From: Corticium candelabrum
Lineage: Eukaryota; Porifera; Homoscleromorpha; Homosclerophorida; Plakinidae
Assembly: GCF_963422355.1 (NCBI RefSeq)
Contig: NC_085091.1
Coordinates: 5,405,184-5,469,183, forward strand
Direction of reading: 5' to 3'
DNA length: 64,000 bases
In this document: piece after piece, positions 10,380 to 21,145 of the stretch
How the letters are laid out: each line of letters starts with the position of its first letter
Position numbering within the stretch: the stretch's first letter is position 1
Program-made: the position numbers and the translations under genes
The notes under the pieces: generated by a model
Database searches by the model: none
Told to the model about the DNA's origin: nothing
What the model saw: only the letters and a program-made list of their open reading frames with translations

Positions 10380-10870
10380 TTGCTCATGGTGCAATTAGAA
10401 TTGCCTTCGTACAAAGGACAGCTACCAGAGCTCATAACACTATTTTGGGACAGTCGATACCTCCTATCTCAAGTAAATGAAGAAATCTTACGAGGTTCTC
10501 AAATAGTGATTCCAAAATCTTTGCGCAGCCACGTTATCAACCTCGCGAAAGAAGGTCACTTGGGCATCGTCAAAACCAAAACCCGAGCTCGTGAAGTTGT
10601 CTGGTTGCCGGGGATGAACAGTCAACTAGAACATACAGTTTCAAAATGTGAAGCAAGGGCCCAGTACCAAAACCAGCAGCGCAAGGAACATCTCCAATAG
10701 TCAACATTGCCCGGTCGTCCATGGGAGCGAATCGCAATGGACATATTTTCAATTGAGAATTGCAATTACTTAGTCGTGGTCGACTACTACTCGCGATTTC
10801 GATAGCCTGGTGCAAGTACGTCACGGGAAAGCATCTTACTTCCTACAGCCGCTACGAGCGAGGTTGCAAA
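10380..10870 (+). pseudogene. pol: Gypsy-1 integrase, N-terminal part
   Basis: The 10380-10700 frame holds the integrase zinc-binding region (IVIPKSLRSHVINLAKEGHL, then EVVWLPGM, VSKCEARAQYQ). One Cys of the expected pair is Arg. After a TAG, another frame has PWERIAMDIF and YLVVVDYYSRF (about 10723-10800), the start of the catalytic core. The second Asp and the Glu of the DDE triad are not found, and sequence beyond about 10870 does not read as integrase. Confidence 0.7.
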
Positions 10871-10989
10871 CATATTTAGGAGTGGCGGCAATTCTAGCCG
10901 CGAGCATGGAGAAAGACGATCACGTCAAAGAACAGCAGCGACATATTCGCGTGGCCGAATGGCCTCAAGAATATTCTGCTTGCTTTCAA

Positions 10990-11312
10990 GTAGTCACAAT
11001 GAAATGGCTCCTGATAAGAAGTGCTTGCGAAGACCAGAAGCAGCGAGATTAGGACTGAGACAGTTAAGAATTCCCGTCAACGACTTGCCAAACCGTCTCA
11101 ACTAACATCTACTGACGGAGTTTCCTCAGCTAACGAGCAATGGTGGGTATGACATTTTGAGAGCAGCAGCTGGTTGACAAAGACTAAGTCCGTTGAGCTT
11201 TGGTTCTGTATCGACTAGCTATCTAGTCAGTAAAGTTCGATCATCGACAAGAACTTATATTAGAGCTATTCAACCAGGCATTCCTCCAGTCCAATCTGAA
11301 GAAGCACGAAAG
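10990..11312 (+). pseudogene. Relic resembling the N-terminal region of G2E3-like HECT proteins
   Basis: In two frames the segment gives EFPQLTSNGGYDILRAAAG (about 11116-11170) and SPLSFGSVSTSYLVSKVRSS, TYIRAIQPGIPPV (about 11187-11290), ending at a good donor (AAAG/gtatgt at 11312). The order FP-L--GGxxxLR... followed by a (Y/F)IR(P/A)xQ block resembles a region before the HECT domain in the large G2E3-like families of invertebrates. A related HECT relic lies at 53.8-56.2 kb. This assignment is from memory of family patterns and is tentative. Confidence 0.35.
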
Positions 11313-11863
11313 GTATGTGCATACATAGAATATACAAACCATTTCTCAAATTATATAACAATTTTTCAACAAGATAGACTGTCTGTTTATTAATTAATTA
11401 ATTGATATAATGCAAATTGTACGAAGAGTAGATTTAATATCAGTCCTTTCAGACGATTAACTCACTTTAAAAGGGACAATGGGCTAACAGGCAACCGATG
11501 TATCGTACAAATTTCAAACCTAAGTAATGGTTTGTGTTATATTGACTTTTGAAAATGGCGGTTGCTACGTGGTTGAAGAAGTAAAGTCTAAGGCTACTAA
11601 TGGCCTCGGTAGTTCCCAATGTGAATAAATCAAGCTTACTTACCGTATTCGATGACAACGCAAGAATGCAAACGCCAAAAACCGAGTTCTTGAGAATGTG
11701 CATCAGAAGTGGCATGCACAGACACACAAGTCACACATATATTCAGTCATATCACCGAATTACAGTACGACGCGTTCGGTAAATTCCATGTCATGCAACG
11801 AACATCTAAGATTCAAAATCAAGTACTGCCTAAAAAAAGGGAAAAACCGGACAATTTTAACAG

Positions 11864-12266
11864 ATGAGAAAAAGACAGCAAGTACTAGCGATTTTGTATC
11901 AGAAAGACAGCAGCGTAGAACGGCTTTACTGTCTGCTTCTACTTCCATAGCAAGTCAATCTGAAGTCCATGGAGAGCCCCGTAGAAATTCGGTAGATGGT
12001 GCTACAGCTAGGTGGCAATCCATTCAAGAGACAGAATTACAATCTCATCCAGTCGAGTCTCTAGCCAATAAGAGGAAGACGTACAGTGATGTTCTAGATG
12101 ATCTGAATTTTGAACGGCAGATGTCACCTAAAGATAAGTATGATTTAGTAGAGTACAAATCCTATAACAACATGAGTGTATTAGAAGTAGTCGAGATAAG
12201 CTTTCTTGAAGACTCTATTCTGCTGCAAACCTTACGAGTCTTGGACCAGTCCCACCTGAACTACAG
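11864..12266 (+). CDS. Exon-like open frame, unknown protein
   Basis: Open for about 134 codons between an acceptor-like site (ttttaacag, 11855-11863) and a donor (CTACAG/gttagt at 12266). The product is Ser/Glu-rich then acidic, e.g. TASTSDFVSERQQRR and RQMSPKDKYDLVEYKSYN, with a C-terminal VLEVVEISFLEDSILLQTLR. I do not recognise it. It lies between the HECT-like relic and the second Helitron repeat and could be the next exon of the same broken gene. Confidence 0.35.
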
Positions 12267-12359
12267 GTTAGTGAGTAATACTACTACATCATACTTACAA
12301 GTTTCATAAGAATGACTCTATTGTTGTTTTAATTGCATGAAACGAAGGATTAATCACAA

Positions 12360-14109
12360 GCAGAGGAAACTCTGATCTCAGCAATGAAGGCTCTCATGTC
12401 AGTCTACTGACGTTGGTATGGACAGTACGGCTACAGGGGTAACGTTATCAACTTACAACAGAACACCGCTACCTAAGCTACTAGTTTTCCAAGAATTCCA
12501 AGTTTTCTAGATGTTCTTGTCATGCGAAAGGAAGGCTACGACAACTCATATAGTAATTTCAGAGTAAGATCTGCAGTGTTGACTGCTCTCCTGTGGTTGA
12601 AAAAGCACAATAGCTAGTACAAGAACATCGAAGTAGACCATGCAGCTGTATGACAACTTCCTACTGACAGAGACTTGGCTAGACTGTGTACAGTTGAAGA
12701 CACCCTATTTGATGAGCTACAAGAGCGACTTGTGAACAACGAGAACCCGCATGACATTAGCACATTTGTGTAAATGCAGCCAGAAAGATGACCGAGCAGG
12801 AAAACTATTAAGAATTCTATATTGGAGCGTGTGTCATCGATTTGCCAGCAAACTGTACCCTGGCCTTCAAAAGGTGAATCTCCTATCAATGCGTGCACCA
12901 ACAAGGGTTACATTTTCATGGACCTTTCCAACACTACTTGCCACGGGTGCCAGCGATTTTGTGACCCAATGACAACGTAAAGGCACCATAGGTAACTACT
13001 TCAAACATTTGATGATATATGGAGAAGAGCAGTTTGCAAAACACCAACGGTTTCACTACTCTTCACTGAACACAGAGATGAGGTGGCGTGTACTGCAGAG
13101 TGGCAGAATTTTTATCAAACACTACTCACAAGATGCTCGTACATGTTGACTCAGAAAGAACCTATTTCCGGTAGCAGCGAAAAAGAGAAAATAGAAAACA
13201 GTACATGAAGGAAGATTTAGAAAAGGGTAGAAGACGCCTGAGGTTGCACAATGTAAGTCGATATTCTTCAAGATTATTGGCATGAGTCACAATTAGCATA
13301 TAATGTTTAAAACTTTATCATAAAAAGCTGCATTAGAAGTATCGACGATGTACACATATTCAGAAAAAGGAAGTGATGGAAGCTCTACAACTAAAGCTTA
13401 TGAGCTCTGAGAAAAGCCAATCATCACGCAGTGACTGTGAATCTGAACAAGAACGTGAGCAAGAGGAGAAAAGGAGGAGGGTAAAGCAATGACAACACGG
13501 CCTATTACTTGGCGATGTCAACAAGTTCCACATATCTTCACTTCACCAAATAGAAATACGGGCGAAGGCAGACGGAAGAAGCCAAGAAAATGACACTTCA
13601 AACGAATTAAGGTACTCAAACAATACAATAACAAGTGAATTGTAGCTCTTTATAGATATTGCCCCATGTGCATGTGCCTAGGTCTAATAGTTCAATTAAT
13701 TAGTAGTCGTCAGTCTGCATGTCATCATCGAGGATTACATTTTGCTTCTAGCGAATACAAACTGCTAATTAATTCAATATTTCTGTTCTTGTCAGAATTG
13801 AACGCTGGTTCATTACAAAAGTAATTGATTCAATTGCCACGGCAAAGACGTACGTCTCTAGAGACACTATATTTACTCATGCCTAATCTAAGATAAATAC
13901 AATATATGCTTACATTCTCAATGTGATATACATTTAGTCATACTTGGGTGGAACACGTGTCCACTAAGAAGCGGCAAGAATATAACACGATGCGTCACAC
14001 AGGAAGTGAGCGTGTCGTAAGAAGCTACAGTTTGCCTTTTGTGTTATAAAAGAGTTTGAATGGGATTAACTGAATGACTGAGGGTAAGATCGCTATATAC
14101 GCCGGTTAC
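12360..14109 (+). mobile_element. Helitron-derived repeat, copy 2 (longer)
   Basis: This copy extends further 5' than copy 1. At about 12480-12775 it reads, with a few stops, as the domain that precedes the Helitron Rep region: SFLDVLVMRKEGYDNSYSNF, RVRSAVLTALLWLKKHN, YKNIEVDHAAV and TVEDTLFDELQERL. From 12810 it continues as in copy 1 (YIFMDL, NYFKHL), then ALNT-type sequence (HYSSLNTEMRWRVLQSGRIF at about 13055-13115) that copy 1 has deleted. From about 13160 to 14109 it matches copy 1 at 1700-2550. Helitrons are rolling-circle transposons; the Rep catalytic HUH motif and helicase are absent here. Confidence 0.7.
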
Positions 14110-14640
14110 GTAGTCGAGTTAGTGCGATTGTTAGACGTTTTTGGTGAGTAAACACGTAAAGTGTCTCAGTGTGTCATAGACTCACATCGTGTCCGAACGT
14201 CTGCCTACGTTGCGTGGCACGCATACGCTTATCCTTCCTAATGGCGTCCACGTCCTGCGTAGACACATAGTTCCTTTAGAAATTCTGTTCCCTACAGGTT
14301 CAGAACTTTAACAGGTGTAGTGTGGTTTTGGAGCTCTGTGTCGCCTTCCTCAGTGTGCTGGCGCTCTGGACATAGAAACCCAATCAAGTTTGGAGATTCA
14401 TATTTCTGCTACAAGCGTTTTCAATCTATCACTATTTTTGGCATGTGTAGATGCAAGAGGTATCTTCACATCAGTCAATTCAGGAAGTCTAGGGTGTGTA
14501 GGTGATTCTCACATATAATCACAGTAGCTTGAAAAGAAATATTGATACTAGGGACCGGCTTCATATAAGGCATTCAAAAAATTATCAGCGGACACGAAAT
14601 TAAACATTACTAGTTGATGATTCTGCGTTTCTTTGTCAAA
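14110..14640. other. Interval without recognisable gene
   Basis: Between the Helitron repeat and the Gypsy-2 fragment. A 61-codon + ORF (14320-14505) is Cys-rich but has no supporting motif. No repeat match to the rest of the window was noticed. Confidence 0.4.
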
Positions 14641-14658
14641 ACATAATGAAGTGAGTCA

Positions 14659-15954
14659 TTGAGAGCCTTGATTACCTCCAAGTCAGAGTGGATGTGGGGA
14701 GACAGTCAACGGTGTGCCTTTGAAACAATCAAAGAAGATCTGTCTCAACCACCAGTTTTAGCTTTATATTCTCCAACCAGACCAACAGCTGTGTCAGCAG
14801 ATGCGTCAACATATGGTTTAGGAGCAGTTATTCGACAGAAGCAAGACAATGGAGAATGGAAACCTATTGCATACGCATCAAGGTCACTTACCAGTGCAGA
14901 AGCTAGATATGCGCAGATAGAGGAGGCACTTTCTATCACATGGGCATGTGATCGATTCCGTGACTACTTACTGGGAATGGCATTTCACGTGGAAACGGAT
15001 CATAAGCCTTTAGTGTCTTTGCTGAGTTCAAACAGACGTCTAGAAGAACTACCTTTACGAGTTCAGCGACTCAGATTACGACTGATGTAGTATCAGTTCA
15101 CTATTTCTCATGTCCCAGGTCGTAACCTTGATACTCCGGATACCTTATCGAGGAGTCCACTCCAGGAAAATAGAGCCAGTTCAAAAAGCCAAGAAGTAGC
15201 AATCGCATCTGACGAGTATGTTGATCACATACTCGATTCTCTACCGGTGCAAACAGAAACTTTGGCCAAAATAAGAGAGCAACAATATGCAGATGAAACA
15301 AGCTACCAGCTGAAGCAATTCTGCAGGAAAGGATGGCCGCCCAAACATAAGCTCAAAGGAGACATCAAGAAATTCTGGGCAGTTTCATCGGAATTGTCTG
15401 TGGAAGAAGGACTATTACTACGTGGTAGCCGACTGGTTATCCCTACCTCAATGCAAGCTGAGATTCTGCGTAAGTTACATTTGGGACACCTTGGCATTAT
15501 CAAAGGTAGGGAGAGAGCACGTTCAGCAGTGTGGTGGCAAGGAATTACATCACAATTACAAGATAAGATTGAACATTGTTCAATATTTAGCAAACAACGG
15601 CCAATACCAGTCGAACCCTTATTCCCAACGGTTTTCCCTAGTCGACCGTGGCAAACATTGGGCACTGATTTGTTTGAATGTGGAGGGAGGTCCTTTCTGC
15701 TAGGCGTGGATTATTATTCGAGATATCCTGAAGTCGTTTCCCTGACAAACACATCTTCCAAAAAACTAATATACAAGATGAAAGCCATATTTGCTCGACA
15801 CGGCATACCAGATGAGGTCAGATCGGATAATGGTCCTCAATACGCCTCCGAGATAGTCGCAAAGTTTGCAAAAGAGTACGACTTTGTGCACCAACGAGTA
15901 GTCCGAGATATCCCCAATCGAATGGAGAAGCCGAGCGAATGGTACAGACTATGA
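14659..15954 (+). pseudogene. pol: Gypsy-2 RNase H and integrase
   Basis: RNase H landmarks are VSADASTYGLGAVI (about 14790), ITWACDRFRDYLLG (about 14935) and VETDHKPLVSLL (about 14990). One TAG at 15088 interrupts, then VPGRNLDTPDTLSR. The integrase zinc region at about 15470-15590 has LHLGHLGIIKGRERAR and the core has LGTDLFECGG (first Asp, about 15660), VDYYSRYPEVV and EVRSDNGPQYASE (second Asp, about 15815). One zinc-region Cys appears as Phe/Ser (HCSIFSKQ). A frameshift near 15900 moves the NGEAER-type Glu block into the next frame. Confidence 0.85.
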
Positions 15955-16492
15955 AGAAACTACTAACGAAGAGTGATGATCCCTACCAGGGATTGTTGTC
16001 TTATCGTTCAGCCCCTCTGTCAAATGGATATTCTCCGGCAGAACTACTAATGGGTAGACAACTGAGAGGTTTTGTCCCAACCACGCCAGCTACTCTTTTA
16101 CCGAACATGTCCCCTAAAGAGATAAACGGCACAAAGAACAAATTCAGAGACAGACGACAAAAGAGAGATTTAACAAACAACATAGAGCCAAGGAACTACC
16201 ACCATTATCTAGTGGAGAAGGAGTGTGGATTCCAGACAGAAAGGAAAGAGGGTCTATTTTACAACAGTCTAAAACACCAAGATCTTATACCATCTCAACA
16301 CCATCCGGAGAATTTCGAAGGAACAGAAGACACATAGTTAGAGATCATCAACGAAAAGAACCGGTACCAGAAGACAAGAAGACTGAAATGAAGAAAGAAG
16401 AAACAACAGCAAGTACGGTGCAACATCCAACTTCAGTACAACCTGATCTAACAATAAGAAGTGGTAGAGCTGTCAAGCCATCGCAGAACTAG
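15905..16492 (+). pseudogene. pol: Gypsy-2 integrase C-terminal region
   Basis: Continuation after the frameshift: the Glu of the catalytic triad in a GEAERMVQTMKKLL context (about 15920-15960), then YRSAPLSNGYSPAELLMGRQ (about 15996-16055), the usual Tyr-Arg..SP-ELL-GR block. A second frame from about 16215 gives VWIPDRKERGSIL and RSYTISTPSGEFRRNRRHI, a GPY/F-like module that helps DNA binding and target choice. It ends at TAG 16490. Confidence 0.75.
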
Positions 16493-16573
16493 ACTTATAG
16501 TTAATGGGTGACTATACTCTGTTAGAGTTACAACAGTCTGATCTTAGATGTTTACAGAGCTGGGAAAGGGGGA

Positions 16574-16772
16574 TGTGGCATGTGGTATGTCGTGTTAAGT
16601 TGCCTCTGAGTAATTAGATATATCACTGTATTACGGAAATACAAGGAATCTTAACCCTACTAAGCCCGCAGACAACAGCTTCAAAGAAAGTTTAGTAGTT
16701 GCAGTGCAATAGAATAGTAACAGTCGACATCAATGTACCTTTATTTCCTGTTGTATTTGCAGCAAAGTGTGT
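16574..16772 (+). repeat. Possible 3' LTR of Gypsy-2
   Basis: Starts TGTGGCATGT right after a polypurine tract and ends somewhere before 16773, where the unrelated 720-bp repeat begins (perhaps at TTTGCAGCA, 16764). There is no second LTR to compare, so the boundaries are guesses. Confidence 0.35.
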
Positions 16773-16884
16773 AATTTCCTTTGACACCGTGTACGCAAGC
16801 CTACCACGCGACTCCCCATTGGCACTAAAAAAAAAGGTTTTCGAAAAAAAAACCAAGAACGTATTCTAAAAACTGCTAGACGTC

Positions 16885-16993
16885 TGTAGTATATTAGAGT
16901 ATTGTAGTACTATATACGGGTACTATATACGGGTTAGTTAGAGTGTTGAGTTGTGTTGAGTGTGCAGAACAATAGATCAACCAGAACACTACA
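16885..16993 (+). repeat. Gypsy-3 5' LTR (109 bp)
   Basis: TGTAGTATAT...AACACTACA, identical by eye to 21146-21254. It contains a tandem CTATATACGGGTA-type duplication and has 3-bp TG(T)/(A)CA inverted ends. It is very short for an LTR, which limits room for promoter and terminator. Confidence 0.95.
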
Positions 16994-16995
16994 AC

Positions 16996-17008
16996 TGGCG
17001 ACGAGGAT
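16996..17008 (+). promoter_or_regulatory. Gypsy-3 primer-binding site
   Basis: TGGCGACGAGGAT, two bases after the 5' LTR. It is complementary to the 3' end of animal tRNA-Ser of the GCU type (…CCTCGTCGCCA), which would prime minus-strand DNA synthesis. The tRNA match is from memory of tRNA sequences. Confidence 0.7.
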
Positions 17009-17168
17009 AGGCCAGATTGGAGAAGGATCGACCGGCATCCTGAAAGGTACGTTTGATACCACTGCCCGTGCGCTGTTTGGAGCGTAAGGTACACAAGGAC
17101 CCCCAAAGAGGTGACCACGTGCGCGTTGATATCCCCTACGGAGCTCTGTAACAGTCCCAAATAGGCGA

Positions 17169-20100
17169 ATGGAGATACCTCCAGTGGAGCGATTTCAATT
17201 TCCTGACGAATCGACGTCTGACCTAGGCGCAAACTGGGAAAAATGGAAGCGTAGTTTTCAGTACTACCTTGACGGACGAGGCATCAACCAGGACGCTCGG
17301 AAGAGAGCACTCCTGCTGCATTCCGCTGGACCGCGAGTCCAAACGATCTTTGAGACTCTAGATGACACGGGGAATACCTATGCATCTGCCATCCAGTCAC
17401 TCGATACCTATTTCCAACCGCTAGTCAACAAATACTATGAACGTTACCGATTTAGACAAATACGGCAACAACAGGGAGAGGCGATTGATCGATTTGTGAG
17501 TCGTCTCCGACAGCAGGCCGCCAAGTGCAGCTTTGCAGATTCGGATGAGAACATTCTGGATCAACTGATAGAGAAGTGTGATGGTTCAAGAGTCCGCTCA
17601 AAACTGCTTGAGGAAGGTAATGACCTGACTCTGGAAAAGGCAATATCCCTAGCACGTACGCTAGAATCAGTAGCCGCGCAAGAGAGAGACATTTCGAGTC
17701 AACAAGATGCAGGACCCTCCACTGAGAGAACCCTTCGAGTAGAATCTACATGGAAGGACAGGCAAGCCAAAAGTAAGGGCAAACCACAAGCGAAAAAGCC
17801 ACAACACGCGAAGCAGTGCTCACGATGTGGACTAGAAGGCCACGGCCCAACAGACGCAAAATGTCCAGCAAAGAAAGTAGAATGCAACAAGTGTCATAAG
17901 CAAGGACATTATGCTCGTATGTGCAAGACGAAGAGCAACGGCTCGAAGACTGGTAAAGTCCTCATGATAGAAGAGAGTCAATGTAAACAAGGAGAATGCT
18001 TGAGTAAGTCTGATTCAGAGTATGTGTTCGCTGTAAATCACGAACATGCTACAGCTGTTATTCGAATTGGTGGAGTTGATACACAAGTTGTCATAGACAG
18101 TGGAGCCTGTAGTAATATTATGTCACAACAAGAGTTCACACGGTTGAAACACAAAGGGATGAAATACAAATCATGCAAAGTGAAGAAAACCCTCTACACG
18201 TATGGTTCAACCAGACCCTTGTCTGTAGTTGGGGGATTTGACACAGAAGTAGCGTCAGAAGGCAAACAAATGACAACCCAATTTATTGTTGTACGCTGTT
18301 CAGGACCAACATTGCTGGGACGTCAGACTGCACCAGAGCTGCATCTCCTAACGTTAGGATCTGTTCGAGAAGACAACACGCTTGGTCGAAAAGAACTAAT
18401 AGAGGAGTACAGTGATTGTTTCTCAGGATTAGGGAAGTTGAAAGACTTCCAATTGAAGATACATATTGACGAGTCTGTGACCCCCGTAGCTCAGCAACCT
18501 AGACGGATCCCATTTGGCTTGAGAGACAAGGTTGAAGCAGAGTTAAATCATCTTCTGGAAGCAGACGTCATCGAGGAAGTTCAAGGACCGACATCTTGGA
18601 TCAGTCCCGTCGTGGTGATACCCAAGAAGGGAGGCCAAGTTCGAATTTGCGTAGATATGAGACGAGCCAATGAAGCCGTCATCCGGGAGAGACACCCAAT
18701 ACCCACAGTCGATGAAGTAGTGGAAGAGCTCAGGCACAGCAAACACTTCAGTCGACTAGATCTTAAGAAGGGGTTTCATCAGGTCGAACTGGATGAAACA
18801 TCACGACCAATAACTACCTTCGTCACCCACAAAGGATTATTTCGATACAAGAGATTGATGTTCGGAGTATCATCCGCCCCAGAGGCATACCAACGTATCA
18901 TCCAGCAGACACTGTCAGGCTGTGAGGGAACCACAAATATCTCCGATGATATCTTGGTCCATGGAGTTAGCAAAGCCGAACATGACCTGAGACTACGAGC
19001 TGTCCTAGATCGGATCAGGGACAGAGGATTGACGCTCAATGCCGAAAAGTGTGACTTTGATATGGATAAACTCAAGTTTATGGGACATGTGATATCCAAA
19101 GAGGGTATATCACCGGCAGACGATAAAGTAGCATCTATCATGGCAACCCGAGACCCTAAGACAGCAACGGAAGTACGATCTTTCCTCGGCATAGCAAATT
19201 TTTGTGCCAAGTTCATACCAGACTTAGCAACAATTGCAGACCCTCTTCGGAAGTGTGCGAGAGCCAACCAGTCTTTCGTGTGGACAAAGACTGAAGCAGA
19301 AGCATTCGCAACTATTAAGAATAGATTACGCGATGCCACCGCTCTTGCTGTGTTTGACAGAACAGCACACACCAGTGTCGTAGCTGATGCAAGTCCTGTA
19401 GGACTAGGAGCTGTTCTCTGGCAGGAACAAGATGGAATGAAGAAGCCTATCAGTTATGCGAGTAGAAGTCTGACTGATGTAGAGCGCAGATACTCTCAAA
19501 CAGAGAAGGAAGCGCTAGGCCTAGTCTGGGCATGTGAAAGATTTAATCTGTATCTGGCAGGTCGGAAATTTGATCTCATTACAGATCACAGACCACTTCA
19601 AACTATTTATGGACCTCGAAGCAAACCTTCGGCGAGGATCGAACGTTGGGTTCTTAGACTCCAACCCTACGATTTCAACGTGATCTACACGCCAGGAAAG
19701 TACAATATTGCTGACCCCTTGTCACGATTGTCATTGCGTGATCAAGGTGGAGAGAATGACGAATACATCAAGTTTGTGGCAAGAGAAGCCGCACCTTCGT
19801 CGATCTCACCGAGACAAATTGAAGAAGCGTCCAAAGAAGACAGTGAGTTACAGTCACTACGAAGGAGTATCCGAGAAGGAAACCAAGCAAATGTACCGGC
19901 AAATTACAAGCATGTATTTGGCGAATTGACCATTGTTGGTTATATCGTTCTTCGAAACTGTAGAATAGTGATTCCAACTAAACTTCGGAACCAAGTGTTA
20001 CAATTAGCACATGAGGGGCACCAAGGGATTACAAAGTGCAAAGATCGACTACGAACCAAAGTATGGTGGCCAGGTATCGACCGCGAAATGGAACGCATGT

Positions 20101-21086
20101 GCAGAAAATGCCACGCCTGTCAAATTACCCAATTGCCATCCCACCCACCTCCCATGAAAAGGACACAGCTCCCAACAGGTCCATGGATAACGATTGCTGC
20201 TGACATACTTGGTCCCTTACCGACTGGTGAATATCTTTTAGTAGTAGTGGATTACTACAGCCGATATTTCGAAGTAGATCTGTTGAAGCGAATTAGAGCT
20301 TCAGACATTATCTCCAGGCTAAAGACCACGTTCTCTAGATATGGTGCTCCGTACACCATGATAACGGACAACGGTTCACAGTTCACGGACCATTCCTTCG
20401 AACGTTTTCTCAAAGACTATGGAGTGGAGCACAGCACCAGCCCCCCATTATGGCCCAGAGCCAATGGAGAAGTCGAAAGACAGAACCGCACTTTGCTGCA
20501 CGCTATGCAGACAGCACAAGTCGAAGGTAAAGATTGGCGACAAGAACTTTACATCTTCCTCATGGCATACCGCACCACACCACATTCCACAACTGGAATC
20601 AGCCCAGCTGACGCATTCTTTCAAAGGAAAGTACGATGCAAACTGCCAACTTTAGGGTTACAAGATACCCCAGTTTTCGACGGACAGATGCGAGATGAAG
20701 ATTTGCGAAAGAAGGAGGAAGGGAAAAGACATGGAGATATCGCAGTAAAAGCACAAACCGACGATATAAAAGTAGGAGACAAAGTACTGTTACGCCAGCA
20801 GAAGACCAATAAATTGACTACCACTTATGAATGGCAACCTTATAACGTGATCAGCAGAGCCGGAGCAGAAGTAGTTATATCCAACGGGAATAAGACACTC
20901 CGACGACACATCTCTCACACGAGACCATACGAGGAAGGACAAACACCCTCTGTACAAGAGAAAGAGTCGACTAACGACCTTGACGAACATTTCCCTACTC
21001 AACAGGCAAAACAGACAACTAAAGAAGGAAGACCAAGAAGAGAGAGACAGCCACCTGTCCGCCTGAAAGACTACAGCTTATCGTAG
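17169..21086 (+). CDS. gag-pol: Gypsy-3 Gag-Pol polyprotein, intact
   Basis: Single 1305-residue frame with no frameshift between gag and pol. Order by rough residue: gag 1-210; two zinc knuckles at about 217-253 (CSRCGLEGHGPTDAKC; CNKCHKQGHYARMC); protease with VVIDSGACSNIM at about 306; RT with VRICVDMRRAN (about 490), LMFGVSSAPEAYQ (about 563) and catalytic NISDDILVHG (about 592); RNase H with ADASPVGLGAVL, EKEALGLVWACERF and ITDHRPL (about 736-806); integrase zinc region HEGHQGI...CRKCHACQ (about 947-980) and core with AADILG, ITDNGSQF and NGEVERQN (D, D, E at about 1009, 1064, 1099). The polyprotein would be cleaved into particle protein, RT/RNase H and integrase. The layout and SDD box fit the K02A2.6-like/Mag-type lineage. 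Start chosen at the first ATG after the primer site with gag-like sequence. Confidence 0.95.
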   Translation: MEIPPVERFQFPDESTSDLGANWEKWKRSFQYYLDGRGINQDARKRALLLHSAGPRVQTIFETLDDTGNTYASAIQSLDTYFQPLVNKYYERYRFRQIRQQQGEAIDRFVSRLRQQAAKCSFADSDENILDQLIEKCDGSRVRSKLLEEGNDLTLEKAISLARTLESVAAQERDISSQQDAGPSTERTLRVESTWKDRQAKSKGKPQAKKPQHAKQCSRCGLEGHGPTDAKCPAKKVECNKCHKQGHYARMCKTKSNGSKTGKVLMIEESQCKQGECLSKSDSEYVFAVNHEHATAVIRIGGVDTQVVIDSGACSNIMSQQEFTRLKHKGMKYKSCKVKKTLYTYGSTRPLSVVGGFDTEVASEGKQMTTQFIVVRCSGPTLLGRQTAPELHLLTLGSVREDNTLGRKELIEEYSDCFSGLGKLKDFQLKIHIDESVTPVAQQPRRIPFGLRDKVEAELNHLLEADVIEEVQGPTSWISPVVVIPKKGGQVRICVDMRRANEAVIRERHPIPTVDEVVEELRHSKHFSRLDLKKGFHQVELDETSRPITTFVTHKGLFRYKRLMFGVSSAPEAYQRIIQQTLSGCEGTTNISDDILVHGVSKAEHDLRLRAVLDRIRDRGLTLNAEKCDFDMDKLKFMGHVISKEGISPADDKVASIMATRDPKTATEVRSFLGIANFCAKFIPDLATIADPLRKCARANQSFVWTKTEAEAFATIKNRLRDATALAVFDRTAHTSVVADASPVGLGAVLWQEQDGMKKPISYASRSLTDVERRYSQTEKEALGLVWACERFNLYLAGRKFDLITDHRPLQTIYGPRSKPSARIERWVLRLQPYDFNVIYTPGKYNIADPLSRLSLRDQGGENDEYIKFVAREAAPSSISPRQIEEASKEDSELQSLRRSIREGNQANVPANYKHVFGELTIVGYIVLRNCRIVIPTKLRNQVLQLAHEGHQGITKCKDRLRTKVWWPGIDREMERMCRKCHACQITQLPSHPPPMKRTQLPTGPWITIAADILGPLPTGEYLLVVVDYYSRYFEVDLLKRIRASDIISRLKTTFSRYGAPYTMITDNGSQFTDHSFERFLKDYGVEHSTSPPLWPRANGEVERQNRTLLHAMQTAQVEGKDWRQELYIFLMAYRTTPHSTTGISPADAFFQRKVRCKLPTLGLQDTPVFDGQMRDEDLRKKEEGKRHGDIAVKAQTDDIKVGDKVLLRQQKTNKLTTTYEWQPYNVISRAGAEVVISNGNKTLRRHISHTRPYEEGQTPSVQEKESTNDLDEHFPTQQAKQTTKEGRPRRERQPPVRLKDYSLS

Positions 21087-21130
21087 GCTTGACTGACAGA
21101 CAGTTACTTTGAGTTAGTAATAGAGTAGTG

Positions 21131-21144
21131 AGAAAAAGGAGGGG
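21131..21144 (+). promoter_or_regulatory. Gypsy-3 polypurine tract
   Basis: AGAAAAAGGAGGGG lies immediately 5' of the 3' LTR, where RNase H-resistant purines prime plus-strand synthesis. Confidence 0.8.
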
Positions 21145-21145
21145 T

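Larger units (their letters stand above)
2695..10870 (+). mobile_element. Gypsy-1: dead Ty3/Gypsy element split by a Penelope-like insertion
   Basis: Gag lies at 2707-3505. Protease, RT, RNase H and the start of integrase lie at 8533-10870. Together they read as one + strand Ty3/Gypsy element once the ~5.0-kb segment between is taken out. Several frameshifts (about 2790, 3020-3160, 9670, 9950, 10380) and stops break the frame. The integrase core fades after its first catalytic block (AMDIF, about 10738) and DYYSRF, and no 3' LTR is visible. The element is an old, inactive carcass that then served as target for other elements. Confidence 0.8.
14640..16772 (+). mobile_element. Gypsy-2: 5'-truncated Ty3/Gypsy element
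   Basis: The element starts abruptly between RT and RNase H and runs through RNase H, integrase and a C-terminal tail, then a purine-rich tract (GGGAAAGGGGGA, 16562-16573) and a likely 3' LTR. It has only a few lesions (TAG at 15088, a frameshift at about 15900, another at about 16190-16250). Gag, protease and RT are missing, and no 5' LTR was found upstream. It sits directly beside the repeat that hosts Gypsy-3. Confidence 0.8.

Noticed and set aside
18779..19372. 197-codon minus ORF inside Gypsy-3
   Set aside because: Antisense shadow of the RT coding region.
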